DNA of 64,000 nt from Notamacropus eugenii (GCF_028372415.1 NC_092877.1:210358116-210422115); one strand, 5' to 3'. Shown: positions 35,036-46,764, counted from the stretch's first letter. Numbers and translations: made by a program. The notes: a model not told the origin generated them from the letters alone.

Positions 35036-35434
35036 AGACTACCAAATTAGATAGTGAAATGCAATATTAGGCTTTGATCTACCTTCACCCAGGCATTCAG
35101 TGGACAAGGAAAAGATCTAATCAGTAGGGGATGGGAGTGGGGTTAGGATATCCTGCCTGGCTTTTGTTGCCAAATATAACTAAAAAACTATAAATCTGAT
35201 GGTGTCCAAGAGAGGTTCTAACTTCTATATCCTAGTAGAAGGAATCTGATATGGCTTGTCTGGCCCTGAAGGTATAATCCCAAAATACAGTAACAGAGAA
35301 CAATACTCAACTAGAGACTATGTATCCAGCAGATATCAGAGAATCATAGTGCTAAGAACAAGGACCAGTAAAATAAAGTACTTTCCAAAGACGTCACTGC
35401 TAGGCTTATACCCCAGCAAGATTTTTAAGAAGAG

Positions 35435-35530
35435 AATACATACATACATACATACACACACACATGTGTGTTTGTGTGTATGTATATATATGTCTGTATA
35501 TATAGTACATATATGTATAATATATACACA
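35435..35530. repeat. Mixed (TACA)n/(CA)n/(TG)n/(TA)n tract
   Basis: ATACATACATACATAC, then CACACACATGTGTG with dyad symmetry, then TATG/TATA units. It sits inside L1 ORF2 sequence where other copies read 'acatgtacaaaaatatt', so it probably grew from that seed. Confidence 0.85.
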
Positions 35531-35937
35531 AAAAAGTATTTGTAGCAGTTCATTTTGTGGTGGCAAACAAACAAATGAAATTACAACTTGATGATTACTC
35601 ATTTGGGGTATGGATGAACAAATGGTACACGAGTATGATGGAATACTATTACACTATAAGAAATGAGAGAGGAAAATAATTTTAAAATGAAATGGAAATA
35701 TTTGTATAAACTAATACAGACTGTATGAACTAAAAACCTTTCTGACTGAGTACAACTAGGAAAATAACTTGTATAATAGCAACAACATTTTGAAAGCAAA
35801 CAACTTGGAGAGTCGTAAGAACTCTGATCCATACAGTGACCAACCATGATGCCAGAAAAAATGATGAAGCGTGCTATCCATCTCCTAACAAACTGCTTGG
35901 TGCAGAACGAGACATATGTGTGTATACACATATGTTT

Positions 35938-35945
<8 letters not shown>

Positions 35946-35984
<39 letters not shown>
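35946..35984. repeat. (TG)n microsatellite
   Basis: About 19 TG units directly after the L1 3' UTR remnant. Confidence 0.97.
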
Positions 35985-35987
<3 letters not shown>

Positions 35988-36029
35988 ACATAATCATTGA
36001 AGGAAAGTTTGGTTTAACTAAATGGAAGA

Positions 36030-36350
36030 AGAGGGGACAAACATTTATTAAGCATCTACTACGTGCCTAAGATCATTTTACAGATGAGGAAACACTGACA
36101 AACAGGTTTAAGTGACTTGCCCAGAGGCACAGAGCTAGTAAGTATCTGAGGCCTGTCAACTGTCTAATAAATATTATCTCATTTTGATCCTCACAATCAC
36201 CCTTTAAGGTAGGTCCCATTATAATCCCCATTTCATAGTTAGGGAAACTGAAGCAGACAGAGGCTAAGTGACTTGTTCAGGATCACACAGCTAGCGTCTG
36301 AGGCTGGATTTGAACTTAGATCTTCCTGACTTTCTATATCTAACTTTCAC
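36030..36350 (-). mobile_element. MIR-type CORE-SINE pair
   Basis: Two overlapping reversed SINE segments: TACAGATGAGGAAACACTGA to AGTAAGTATCTGAGGCC, then ATCTCATTTTGATCCTCACA, CCCATTATAATCCCCATTTC and CACACAGCTAGCGTCTGAGG. The second matches MIR closely; the first looks MAR1-like. Confidence 0.85.
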
Positions 36351-36814
36351 GACCATTTCATGGAGAGGAAGAGACTACGTCTCTGCTTTTGTCTCAAACT
36401 GATTTATATTGACTGAAATAAACACTGGTCACAATTCTAAATCGGAAGATAATTCCACAATTTTTTCTTCTGTGATTCTAGTGAGTCATTTTTGGCGATT
36501 CAGAAATGGACTAGTAACCCACAAATTTCCAAAATATACACCTCCTTCTGGAAATGGTAGCCACTGAAGAATCTCATGATAATATTCACTGAAGACTCAA
36601 GAAAACATTTCCAAATATTGATACTTCATATTAATAATGGTTTTAATATCTTAAGTCTGATAAGATTTGAGATCTCACAAAATAAAAGGAGTGTTTCATA
36701 ATTTTTCTCTGGTGGGCATTTTCAACTACATTTTTAACTTTTTCCCCTTAAATTTGATCTTATTACCCAAATTGAACACAATAGGCATAGTGCCTTAGAG
36801 ACACAATCTTTTTT
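36351..36814. other. Unassigned non-coding sequence
   Basis: No recognised repeat or coding frame. Confidence 0.4.
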
Positions 36815-37310
36815 TCTCTTCTTTAAAATAAATTTTATCTTTTGTTTTTCTATTGCTTACATTCTCAATGCATCTCTGTTCACCTCTTTCCCAGAGATCC
36901 ATCCCTTAAATAAAAACAAGAGGGGGAAAAACAATTCAACAAAATTTAGCGTGATATTGAAACAGCATGTCACTATAGGTAGAGTCCCACACACATACTG
37001 TGTCATTTCTGTAAAGAAATTGTGAGAAGTGCTTTCCATATGGAAATAACCTTAATTCACTTATATTTCAATGGATCTCTTCTCTCTTTTTCTCATGTGG
37101 GCACTCACTCCATTGGTATAAATTGCAACTCATCCACTTTTCCATCTTTTACTGCATATAAATCCTCCAGAAAGGATTTGGTCAATGATTTGGGGACCTC
37201 GCTCAAGATTTTTTTCTTTTTCTTTTTTTTTTTTACCATTCCACGGGAAATAGAGTTGAATTTGGGCTGCTTATGCATTATCTTTTGCTTTCACTTCATA
37301 GTTTAAACAC
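36815..37310 (-). mobile_element. Probable L1 3' UTR remnant
   Basis: AATTCAACAAAATTTAGCG, AGAGTCCCACACACATACTG and TTTCTGTAAAGAAATTGTG resemble the reversed 3' UTR of marsupial L1 copies; a poly(T) run interrupts it at 37207-37234. Highly diverged. Confidence 0.45.
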
Positions 37311-38125
37311 TTCTCCTGACCATACATAAAAGAACATATGATCATTAAACTAACAAGGCTAGCAATCTATCCATCTATTCTCATAAAATAAACACATTAG
37401 AATTCTTTTATTTTAATTTCATATTTCTATTGAAACTTAAATCATCTTTTCAACATAATAAATGCTGGAGTTCAGGATCTACTGAATGACACTGAATTAT
37501 AAATTTTTGTGAATTCAGTGTATGGCTCTTTAAATTTACAATTTGCACTGATTTTGTATATACATCATTTAAGCATAGAGATAACTTTTTTTTGCTACTA
37601 AATGTTCAGGGTGAATAAAACAATGTGTAATTATCCTTCCATCTGCAACAACCTCTTTAATTTTCACTCCCACACTAGACCTGTAGGGTATGTGCAGACC
37701 CAACAAGTGAGCCATCCCACACAGAGGTCTATGGTCAAAACAACATTATACACAGAAACAGAGAAGTATGACTTGTTCACATTAACAGTTATAGGTAGGG
37801 TGTAATTCCCCCTGCCTGTCAAGAGTGAGATTCTTTTAATTTATAGGTAATTGAAATAGACCTCTTTGGTAGTAAAAGTTTTGTGGACTGGTAAAAATTT
37901 ATCTTGGACCAATTGAGGGTTTCAGTAGCATTGAGAAACACTGATCTTGGTTTAAGATTGAACCTCATTTAATCATTCTAGACAAATAAGTCTCCTTTAT
38001 TTTTTAAAAGAAATTCAGAAAAAAACATATAGGTCATTGAGGGAAAAGGTGTAAAATTTTTGTTGCTAATAGGACATCATTGCAAAAAATGTTATTTCTC
38101 ATACTATGTTAATTTTAAAATAATA
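37311..38125. other. Unassigned AT-rich sequence
   Basis: No repeat recognised. The 37380-37600 part (GAATTATAAATTTTTGTG, GCACTGATTTTGTATATACA) is AT-rich and unique-looking. Confidence 0.4.
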
Positions 38126-38129
38126 CATT

Positions 38130-38310
38130 TCATACCTTAGTTGGAAGGTAGTATGGTACAGGGGAAAAAGAAGTTAAGTGGTATCGAAGGACCTTGGTCC
38201 AAAGCCAGCCTCTGCTGCCTATTGCCAGTGTGATCCAAGGTACTATAACATGAAGGGGGTTGGGCAGGATGATGTATAAGGTCCTTTTTAACTCCAAATT
38301 AATTATTTCA
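38130..38310 (+). mobile_element. CORE-SINE
   Basis: GTAGTATGGTACAGGGGAAA (head), GTCCAAAGCCAGCCTCTG (box-B-like) and GTATAAGGTCCTTTTTAAC (3' part). Confidence 0.65.
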
Positions 38311-38334
38311 TGGTGTTATATATAGTACTGTGTA

Positions 38335-38480
38335 GCTTTTAAAATGCTTTGACATCAATTTTCCTATTCATTCTGCACAATAACTAACCCTATGAGTTAA
38401 GTAGAGATGACATTATTATACCATTTTTCTAGATGAGGAAACAGGTTCAGAGGAGTTATGTAATTTGCCCAAACTAATTT
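38335..38480 (-). mobile_element. MIR fragment
   Basis: AAAATGCTTTGACATCAATT, ACAATAACTAACCCTATGAG and TCTAGATGAGGAAACAGG in reversed MIR order. Confidence 0.75.
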
Positions 38481-38604
38481 AGTCCAGTTTCATCTCATTC
38501 AGTTTTGAGAGCTGTTCATATATTCTCAAAGGTATATAGGAAACACTAAAGATTTGCTACCTTTCAAAAGAATAACGGTATGCTTATTTCCTTTGAAAAT
38601 AAAC

Positions 38605-38735
38605 TAACATAATACCAAGATCTCACATCTTAAAGGTTTTCCAAGTATGTTCTTCAATCCTTCTGTGAGGGATTATTATCTCCATTTTACAGATAAAGCA
38701 ACTGAGGCTCAGACAGACTGTCAAATGGTTTGAAG
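38605..38735 (-). mobile_element. MIR fragment
   Basis: TTAAAGGTTTTCCAAGTATG, TTATTATCTCCATTTTACAG and CAACTGAGGCTCAGACAG. Confidence 0.75.
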
Positions 38736-38739
38736 GGTT

Positions 38740-38925
38740 TGTAGGATCATAGATTTAGAGCCGGGAAAGATCTTAGGGACCATGTAATCCAATCCCCTCA
38801 TTTTGCAGATGAGTAAACAGAAGTCCCAGGGAGGTTAAATGATTTGTTCAAGATCTCACAAGGAGTAAGGATTGCAAACTAGATTCTTTGACTGTAGTGC
38901 CTCTTTCCACTATATTTTATAGTGG
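38740..38925 (-). mobile_element. CORE-SINE
   Basis: GGATCATAGATTTAGAGCCG, CATGTAATCCAATCCCCTCA, TTTTGCAGATGAGTAAACAG and AATGATTTGTTCAAGATCTC are well preserved. Confidence 0.85.
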
Positions 38926-39095
38926 ATAGCATGCTGGACTTGAAGCCTGAAAGGCTGGAGTTCAAATCCTGCCTTACATACTAATTGGCTATGGGAGCCT
39001 AGGAAATCACTTTGTCTCAGTTTCTTAATTAGTAAGATGGGGAGTTGGACTAACTGATGTCAGAGGGCTTTTCTAACTCTACATTTAGGATCTTA
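38926..39095 (+). mobile_element. CORE-SINE, near full length
   Basis: ATAGTGGATAGCATGCTGGA, GGAGTTCAAATCCTGCCTTA, TCAGTTTCTTAATTAGTAAG and TTTTCTAACTCTACATTTAG in forward order. It forms an inverted pair with the preceding minus-strand SINE. Confidence 0.88.
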
Positions 39096-39455
39096 AAGAT
39101 TATTTAAACCCAGGTAACTGGGTTTAATACTAACTCTAAATTTAGCGCTCTTTTCCACTATCCACTGCTGCAGTGACTGTAACTGGAAACATACAGAGAC
39201 ATTACCTTAAGCCAGAGGTGAGTCTAAATCCAGGACTCTTGCCTTTCTGGTCTCTTTTTCATTAAGTGACACTCCCTTCCAATAGCTGATATGGCATACT
39301 CCTATTACAACACTCAGTGTGCCATTTTAAGTACAGCATTACATGCTTTAAAAAAGGGTTTTTCATTTTTTTTCCTTCCCAGTATATTTCTTTCCTCAAG
39401 CAAAAATAACCAGGAGTTTTAAGGCTAAAAGGTATGTTAATGGAACATTACAATT
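39096..39455. other. SINE scraps and unassigned sequence
   Basis: AACCCAGGTAACTGGGTTTA is a short hairpin. Bases 39200-39260 resemble a reversed SINE end (GTCTAAATCCAGGACTCTTG). The rest is unassigned. Confidence 0.4.
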
Positions 39456-40185
39456 TCAGAATTTTAATACACAAAAGGAACTTTAAAGCTGCTATTCCCA
39501 AAGCCCCTGCACCTTGGCCTCTATGCACATGCATTAAAGTTAATATCATATACCGTAACATAGGTTATTATATACAGTATGCACAGAAGAGATGAATTAC
39601 AATCGATGGGAAAACCACAACTGTGAATTTTCTCCCTTTTGTGTTTCTAAAATGAACTCAGTCATAACACGGCATTAACTTCATTTTTTTCAGTGAAGAA
39701 TATACAGTGCAGAATATGATGTGCATTAGCCAAGCACTGGGAAAGGAGAAGGTGGCACTACGCATGCTGCTTGCAAGTTGTAGATTTCAGAAAGAAGTTG
39801 GAGTCCCTTCATGTACAGGATAGAAAGGTATGCTGCCAGTTAACACTCTAAAAAATTTCAGTTAGGGGGAAAAAGATACCACAAGAACCTTTGTTTTTCT
39901 TTTGAAATGCTCCCAGGTCACAGTTAATGTGTGTGTGGGAAGTCCTAACCACTATCCTACAGGCTAAGATTTAAGTTGGGGGTGAGTGTGGCACAGGACA
40001 GAAGAAAATTTTATCATCTTTGCTAAGAAAATTTGACTGGAAATTCTAAAAAGCTAGTTAAAGAGAATGATGCATTCCAGAAAATCCCTGAGATATAGTG
40101 ATTTGAAGAGCTGTCATAGCAACAATATGGCCCAGCATGCCTTGGAATATAAGCTGGCATTGCTACCACCAGAAGTATGCTAAGG
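39456..40185. other. Repeat-free island, candidate conserved non-coding element
   Basis: No mobile element recognised. Contains GAATTACAATCGATGGGA, CATAACACGGCATTAACTTC and GCACTACGCATGCTGCTTGC, the last with a GCATGC palindrome. No coding frame. The call rests on absence of repeats and composition. Confidence 0.28.
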
Positions 40186-40598
40186 GACTGAGGGACTTAT
40201 AATTGTGAACTCCACCAAAATGATCATCTGGATTTCATTCTGGGCTTACTGATCCTACCATATTTTGGATAGATTTATTTATGCGTAACACTTTCAAAAA
40301 CAACTTTATTCATCAAATAAAATAAAATCCGAAAATACTGTCCCGCTTTTATTGATAAGGGATCAATAGGTAATTGTTTCCTTCTACAGAAGACAATGCT
40401 ACGTTTTCTATTGCTAACAACCATTCAACTAAACAAATTTTGAGCTTCAATCAGCAGAAATTCCCATTTTAATTATCCCCAGTTTGCCAGCTACCTTATT
40501 CTATAATATATACAATATAAATAAATGGGAACATAAATATAATCGTTTAATTTGCCCAGATCTGTGGTTTCACTACTGTAGGGCATTCCCAATAAGGA
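40186..40598. other. Unassigned non-coding sequence
   Basis: AT-rich with no recognised repeat or coding frame. Confidence 0.4.
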
Positions 40599-40599
40599 A

Positions 40600-40765
40600 A
40601 CTTCTACATTTCATTAAAATTGTTACCTGGGATACAGAGAGATTCAATGACTTGGTCATAGGTCCAGCATATGTCACAGCAGGTTCTTGAACTCAGGTTT
40701 TCCTAATTTTGAGTCTGGACCTCTATCTATTACACCATGCAAACTTCAGAGCCATACATTCCCTC
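40600..40765 (-). mobile_element. CORE-SINE fragment
   Basis: GATTCAATGACTTGGTCATA, TTCTTGAACTCAGGTTTTCC and ACCTCTATCTATTACACCAT in reversed order. Confidence 0.7.
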
Positions 40766-40814
40766 TATAACAGAACAATTTAGCTTGATTTTCCTAAGCC
40801 TGTGATATCATAAT

Positions 40815-41010
40815 TGTTAGAAGCTCCCCCTGAAGCACTCTATCAATGTAGAATGTAACCTTCTTTGCAAGTTACAATCTCAAGTGCCTGTGGACTTAAA
40901 AGTTTAAGAGATTTGCTAAAGTTCAGAAAGAAAGTATGTGACCAGAGCAGAACTAGAACCCAGGTCTTGCTGAGTCAGCATTCTCTCCATCATGCTAAAT
41001 TGCCTTTTAT
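40815..41010 (-). mobile_element. CORE-SINE, diverged
   Basis: TTAAGAGATTTGCTAAAGTT, GAACTAGAACCCAGGTCTTG and CTCCATCATGCTAAATTGCC are reversed core and head. Confidence 0.65.
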
Positions 41011-41344
41011 AATTATATAACACACATATATTGTCTTTCAATGTAATTAGACTAAGATTGCCCTATGTTCAGTAAAGCAAAGAAAACAATCTCTTAAAAT
41101 ACAACACATTTTAAGGAACTATACCATTTTAAATAATCCCTATTCAATGACCATATGGGTATGCAAAGTAAGACTTCCAAATCTCTAGTAGGTGAAGGAA
41201 CAGAAATTAATTCTGCAATCCTACAACATCCACGAAATATGAATTTTTCTAGTCTGCCACAAAGATACAGTAGAACTCAGTACTGAAAGGCATCGTTCTC
41301 TAATGGGTGTTTATGACTTGAACTAAATGAACACAAGCTCTCTT

Positions 41345-41405
<61 letters not shown>

Positions 41406-41412
41406 CTCTCCC
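41345..41412. repeat. (CT)n microsatellite
   Basis: More than 25 nearly pure CT units followed by CT/CCCT variants. Confidence 0.97.
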
Positions 41413-41474
41413 CCTCCACCCTCAACTTCTCTCCTGACACACTCTGTCTATAGCGATCTCATAGTACTCTACCA

Positions 41475-41665
41475 AGTTCATAGGATGATAGACACCACAA
41501 CAGTCACTGAATCTAGCTATCTTATTATACAAATCAGAGGAAAATGAGGTCCCAGAGAAGTTATCAGCTTGCTCAAGGCCACACAAGTAGTGAGTTGAAT
41601 CTCAGAGCTGAGAGTTAAACCCTGGTTCCCTGACTCAAAATTCAAAATTCCTCCCATTGCATGCT
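41475..41665 (-). mobile_element. CORE-SINE
   Basis: TCATAGGATGATAGACACC, GAGGAAAATGAGGTCCCAGA and CTTGCTCAAGGCCACACAAG, then GTTAAACCCTGGTTCCCTGA. Confidence 0.8.
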
Positions 41666-41679
41666 CCTTATGCATTGTA

Positions 41680-41832
41680 TTTGCCATATCCAGCCTTACT
41701 AGAAAGTAAGGGATCTGAGGGCAAGGACTTTATTTTTCTATATCTTTTTCCTCCAAAGATTTAAACAATATCGTAAACACAATAAGGCATTGGTGGAATG
41801 GATGGATGAATGAATAAATGAATGAACTCTTG
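41680..41832 (+). mobile_element. L2 LINE 3' end
   Basis: TCTGAGGGCAAGGACTTTAT, then a diverged terminus ending in GGATGGATGAATGAATAAATG, the L2-type terminal tetranucleotide repeat. Confidence 0.75.
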
Positions 41833-42329
41833 TTTACATTATAGCCTTACCTAACTTTCTCTCTGACTTTTCCTGAAAGCAATGTTCTTTTATCTCACAT
41901 AATCCTTTTTGGGGGAATCTTTAATGTGCTTATCAAATAACATGTAATATAGGTATTTGATTTTATATCATATTGCCTTAGTAGATTATTACCAAAGTAG
42001 ACTTAGTAGACTAGTACCAAAAGGGCAGAAACCATGTTTTAACTAAATTCTATACGTACTATTTATTCATAAAAATCATAATATGTGAAACTTTGAGATC
42101 TTTTTAAAAAGAACTGGAAGTTACAAATATTTGTTTTATAATTATCAGAATGTGAGTCATAATCAGAATTATGAAAAGAAACCAAAATGATACAAATATA
42201 CAAATAGGAATTTAGAACTAAGACAGTTCTGTGATCCTGTATTTTGGTATCATATTATTTTCACCAACCCTGCGTCAATTACCAATGAATTCTTTTTAAA
42301 AGGTAAATATGTTCATTCATAATTTCTTT
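41833..42329. other. Unassigned AT-rich sequence
   Basis: A short duplicated GTAGACTTAGTAGACTAGTA stretch near 41997; otherwise no repeat or gene recognised. Confidence 0.4.
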
Positions 42330-42408
42330 TCTTCTCTAGAAGTAAAATGAGGAGGTTGGATTTAAAGATAAAGATCCCTTCTAGCTCTAAATCCTATGTT
42401 CTGTCCTG
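42330..42408 (+). mobile_element. CORE-SINE 3' fragment
   Basis: AGTAAAATGAGGAGGTTGGA and CCCTTCTAGCTCTAAATCC are the usual SINE 3' blocks. Confidence 0.75.
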
Positions 42409-42479
42409 CCCCCAATTATTTAAAACAAACAAAGGACATCCTCATAATGAGCAAGGCTATCTACGCAAAAAAAAAAAAT

Positions 42480-42830
42480 CAAATTTAAAAGAAATGAGGT
42501 GCTTTAATGCAGGGAAGCAGCAATGATCTGCTGTCACCCACGGCCAAGGCCACAGTAGGCATTAGAGTACATTATTAGATAGTCACGGTAAATGGCTTCC
42601 TAGAATTCCACTTACCATTACTGCCATTTAATCATTTCCTTTGATGTACATGAAATGGATAAATGAATGTTTTAACCCTCTTAGAACAAATCACAGGAAT
42701 CAAATTGATAAAATACTTTTAAATAATTTTCTTTTTATGGAAAAAAGTATGGTTTTGACTGAAAGCATTACTGAAGCAAAGGAAAACAAGAGTCTCTGCC
42801 TGTTTTGTTTATCACAAAAATAAAATAAAA
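42480..42830. other. Repeat-free island, candidate conserved non-coding element
   Basis: GCAGCAATGATCTGCTGTCA, CGGCCAAGGCCACAGTAGGC and CCTTTGATGTACATGAAATG: no mobile element recognised, moderate complexity, no protein family. CTTTGAT is a TCF/LEF-like word. Functional reading is inference. Confidence 0.28.
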
Positions 42831-43265
42831 TTCAGTGCTCTGTTGTGGTATCAGGTCTTCTGTCTAATGGGTGGGTTTTAGGAGTGTGTCAAGTCATGAG
42901 CAACTAATAGAATCTGCTCTGCTATTAAGGTCTCCTGCCTGGCCATCCTTATTTTAAATGCAGGCACTTCTACCCTTAAGCCACAGGAGGACCATCACCT
43001 ACTCCTGGGTCAGATGTAAAAACTATGGAGAGCAGCAGTAATTGGATGACCATTGACTCACAATTGAGTCTGGGAATTTATACTGGATGTACCTCTCCCT
43101 GTAATCATTTGCCATGTTAGTGGCATGTGGACATGACACATTCCTAGGCCTTTGTGGATACAAAAAACAATTTAGATTTCTCACATTTGGTGTCAGGGGA
43201 GTAAACAAATAATCCTCACATCTGGCATTTAATTCCATATTTTTCTGACCTTCCTAAGCCCCTCC
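42831..43265. other. Unassigned non-coding sequence
   Basis: No recognised repeat or coding frame. Confidence 0.4.
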
Positions 43266-43665
43266 TATGATTATACTGAAATGCACCAAATGGAAACAGA
43301 GGGGGTGGGTTTAAAAATGGAAGGGCCAGGAGTTCCACAGAGTTCAGAGCTGTCGGTATTATACAGAATGGAAACATTGCCACAAACAGCGTCTGTCAGA
43401 AGGAAGCGCAGCTGATTAATCAACTTGATATTACCCAAACTGATTAAACAATGAGACGTCCTGGGGTTTTGCTGTCTGTCCTGATGAGTGCTCATCATAA
43501 CTAATAATGCAAAACTCCAGCACAGCTCCCTTGGGAGTAAACTACCTTTTAATTTTTCCCTCTAAAGATTAATTCCATTGTTATGGAACCTGTATTATAA
43601 GAACTGTAAACTAATCATTAGTCATTTTCGAACAACCTGACCTTCTCTGCCACGAACAGTAGAGT
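43266..43665. other. Repeat-free island, candidate homeodomain-rich enhancer
   Basis: Holds GATTAATC (43414-43421), CTGATTAAACAATGAGACG (homeodomain core next to a SOX-like ACAATG) and ACTAATCATTAGTCA near 43611, a TAAT dyad. Two opposing frames (75 codons or less) have no domain. Density of TAAT-type cores, without mobile elements, is what developmental enhancers often show. Confidence 0.33.
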
Positions 43666-44015
43666 ATTTTTTTTTGGAAAAGGTCTTTTTGGGTGTCTGT
43701 GATTTATGTCATATAGGTTTACACAAGCAAGAAGACACTAAACAATTATATAACTATTTCATAGTCAATTCTACACAGGGGCGTAGAAGTTCCAGGAGCC
43801 ATGTTGATATCATTAGCAAATATTATCAAAGTTTTCATATATATCATATGAAAGGTAACACTTGTTGCCCCTATCTCAAACTCCATTCCACCAAAATATT
43901 AAAAATATAGTTGACTCACTAGACATAAGTCTAGGATGACTTTCTATTACCCCAGGTCTGCTTGATCTTTTGTGGTTCAGTTGGATTCAGAGTTAAACTG
44001 TATATGGTTAAGAGC
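43666..44015. other. Unassigned non-coding sequence
   Basis: A 78-codon plus frame at 43674-43910 has no recognised domain. No repeat recognised. Confidence 0.4.
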
Positions 44016-44019
44016 TGTA

Positions 44020-44242
44020 GGAAAATATGTAGGATCGTTAGTCCTACCTTTGGAAAGGACCTCACAAGCCAACTAGTCCAACTTCCATGTTTACAGGTTG
44101 AGGAAACTGAGGTTGACAGAAGGTAAGTGACTTGCTTAAGGTTGTGCAGGTCACAGGCAGGATGTGAACCCAGGTCCTCTAACTCCAGAGTTAGAGTTTG
44201 CACTTCAAGAACAACCACTCTAAATCCATTATGTGACAATGG
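44020..44242 (-). mobile_element. CORE-SINE, near full length
   Basis: TTGGAAAGGACCTCACAAGC, AACTAGTCCAACTTCCATG, GGTTGAGGAAACTGAGGTTG and GATGTGAACCCAGGTCCTCT in reversed order. Confidence 0.85.
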
Positions 44243-44269
44243 ATCTCCTTACTGGAAATAATTTTTAAA

Positions 44270-45020
44270 AACTATAAATATTCCTCAATATTTATTAAAT
44301 GCTTACTATATTGAAGGCACCATGCTAAGTACTAGGAATATCTCCCCCCCAAAAAAAGGCCAAAAAGTCATCCCTACCCCCAAAGAGTTACCATTCTAAA
44401 CTGAAAGAAAACAGGTAAATGACTAGGTACATATAAGACATATACAAAACATATGGAATGTAATTTCAGAGGAAAGTGGTAGGGTAGGGAAGGGGGAGGG
44501 ACTTGGTAAAGCTTCCTGTATAAAGTAAGGCTTGAGTTGAATACTGAGTCAAGAGCATTCCAGGTATGGGATTCCAGGTATGCCACTGCAAAGACTCAGA
44601 CTCAAGGGATGAATGGGTCATATATAAGTGATATCAATTGCCAGTATGGATATATTTTAGCATGCCTGGAAAGATAACTGTAAGATAATTTGAAAGGTAG
44701 GCAATAGAGAGTCACTGGAGTTTATTAAAAAGGAGTGGAATGGCATGGTCCCACCTGCACTTTAGGAAAGTTCCTTCAGCAGCTAAGTGGAAGACAGATT
44801 GGAATAAAGAGAGACTTGAGGTTAGGGGAATTTTTTGAAGGCTGTTGCAATAGTCCAAGTGAGAGGAGAAAAGAGCCTATATTAGGCTAATAGCTATGTG
44901 AGTAAAGAGAAGGAGACATACAAGATGTTATAAAAGTAGAAATAATAAGATTTAACAACAACTTGGTTTTATTGGGTGAGTTCAAAGGTTGGGGTCAAGG
45001 ATAACACCAAAACGGAAAAA
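44270..45020 (-). mobile_element. L2 LINE, longest copy in the window
   Basis: About 750 bp in reversed order: TTATTAAATGCTTACTATAT, GCACCATGCTAAGTACTAGG, AGAGCATTCCAGGTATGGG, AGGCAATAGAGAGTCACTGG, GGAATGGCATGGTCCCACCT, CTGTTGCAATAGTCCAAGTG and GGGGTCAAGGATAACACC. No frame remains. Confidence 0.88.
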
Positions 45021-45518
45021 TTAAATACACTCAGATGCTCAAGCAAATTGCAATAATACCCGTCCCTTAAGAACAACAGAAGAGAACTGAGTAGAAATGT
45101 GAAGAAAACAACACTGAGGCACACAGGGGAGCAACTCTATGGCAGAAGTTAAGGACAATAAGAGATCTGGGTATAGGCTCCCACTCATTATTAGTAGTTC
45201 TAGTACCAGATCTTTAGGGGGTGGAAAAGGAAGGACTGTGACTTCATCACCCTGTATAGAAACTCTTTTTGTTGATGTAGATAAATTACTCAACTCTAAC
45301 TTGACATCTCAGAGACTTGCCTAGAGTACTGCCAGGGTCCAAGGGCTAATGTGTGTAAAAGAAGGGCTTTGAATTTAGATCTTGCCACCTTTGAGGCGGG
45401 CCTCTCTATGTGCAATGGCACACTAACTTTCAACATCCAATCATCACATATGGTTCCTTGTAACTGGAAATCTATGATATTATTTTTGCCAATGTTATGT
45501 TCTGTTTCTACCACTTTG
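45021..45518. other. Mostly unassigned, possible SINE remnant
   Basis: GAGACTTGCCTAGAGTACTG and GAATTTAGATCTTGCCACC near 45.3 kb resemble a reversed SINE core; the rest is unassigned. Confidence 0.35.
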
Positions 45519-45519
45519 G

Positions 45520-45965
45520 GGTTTCATTTCTTTTTTTAAATTTTCTTTAAAAACACATCAAATAAAATGAGCATTTCCATATACGCAGTGGAAGAGAAAA
45601 GGAGGCCAGCACATGAAACTGTGAATTTCTATTATACAGCTTTCTTTTCCTTTTGAGTATATAACAAATTCAACATGTAATATTCAAAGTTGTCCTACTT
45701 TTCTGTTTCCTTATGACTTTCCTTCTGTTCTCTTCTGTGCATTTTCAAAAAATGCTACTTTTTGTTTCTGTTTTTTGGAGGGGGACAACTAACCTCCCCC
45801 TCCACATCTCTTCCCTACAAAATTTTAAAAAGGAGGGGAAAAAGAAAGAAAACCAAAATCTTTGTAACAAAAATTCATAATCAAGCCAAACAAATCCTGA
45901 CACTAGTCAAATATTACCCTTTTCTAACTGATTAATTAACTCAGTTTCCCTGGATGCTTTTGTCT
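45520..45965 (-). mobile_element. Probable L1 3' UTR remnant
   Basis: T-rich start, then CCTCCCCCTCCACATCTC and AACAAAAATTCATAATCAAG with CAAACAAATCCTGACACTAG resemble reversed marsupial L1 3' UTR. Diverged. Confidence 0.45.
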
Positions 45966-46585
45966 GAGATTTTGTGTGTTTGGGTGAAAAACTATTAAGA
46001 TATACCATCTATAAGCATCTATCTCCCTCCTGCCTTGGATAAAAAAAATAGCCACGAAACCAACTCCTGATAAAAATTGAGAGCAGATGGAGAAAAGGTA
46101 ACAGTTAAAAATACCTCTCGTGTTTTTTGTCGATTTTCTTTTCTTCTTTTTTTCTTTTTCACTATTTTCCAAACTCCCAATGATTTTTTTCCTGTCACAG
46201 CAAGTGTTCCCAGCATATTCTATATGATAGCTTCTATGCACACACATATTCATTCTTGAAATACTGCTCAGAATGGACTAGGTACCATTAAACTAACTCT
46301 TACTCACAGTCCCAATATGGTTTGATTAGCATTTAAATATAGATTCACTATTTTTCCCGAGAAATTTGACATCATTGTGTAAGGTTGCTTTTAAAAGTGT
46401 GCCTGTCATCTTTCAAGGCCTGTTAGTACATTACTAACATCATAGACATGGATGAATAGGCATCTCATTAAATGCATTCTTTAAAGCAAATGATTTACCC
46501 TATTTTATAGGCACAGTGATCACATAAAGCCCTCAGTAGTCAGTGGTCTATTAAAACTATTGCTGTTTCTTGATACAGCACTATT
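45966..46585. other. Unassigned non-coding sequence
   Basis: A T/C-rich run at 46125-46165 drives overlapping frames of up to 105 codons; none has a domain. Confidence 0.4.
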
Positions 46586-46587
46586 CA

Positions 46588-46760
46588 TTGAACAGGATTT
46601 ATTAAGCACCTACTATGACCCAGGTGCTAGGAATACAAAGATACAAATGAAAATGAAATAATCACTGCCCTCATGGAACTTGCATTTTATTACATGGCGA
46701 GAGGGAACCACATGAACTCAGATAAGAAAATATAAAATATATACCAAGAAGTTCAGTTGG
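46588..46760 (-). mobile_element. L2 LINE 3' end
   Basis: GGATTTATTAAGCACCTACT, CAGGTGCTAGGAATACAAAG and CCCTCATGGAACTTGCATTT. Confidence 0.85.
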
Positions 46761-46764
46761 TTGG

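Larger units (their letters stand above)
35380..35985 (+). mobile_element. L1 LINE 3' portion with internal microsatellites
   Basis: Sense ORF2 sequence (GTCACTGCTAGGCTTATACC, GTATTTGTAGCAGTTCATTT, GTATGATGGAATACTATTAC) runs into a 3' UTR (GACCAACCATGATGCCAG) of the type also seen at 1.5 kb. A TACA/CA/TG/TA tract (35435-35530) interrupts ORF2, and a (TG)n ends the element. No frame survives. Confidence 0.8.
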
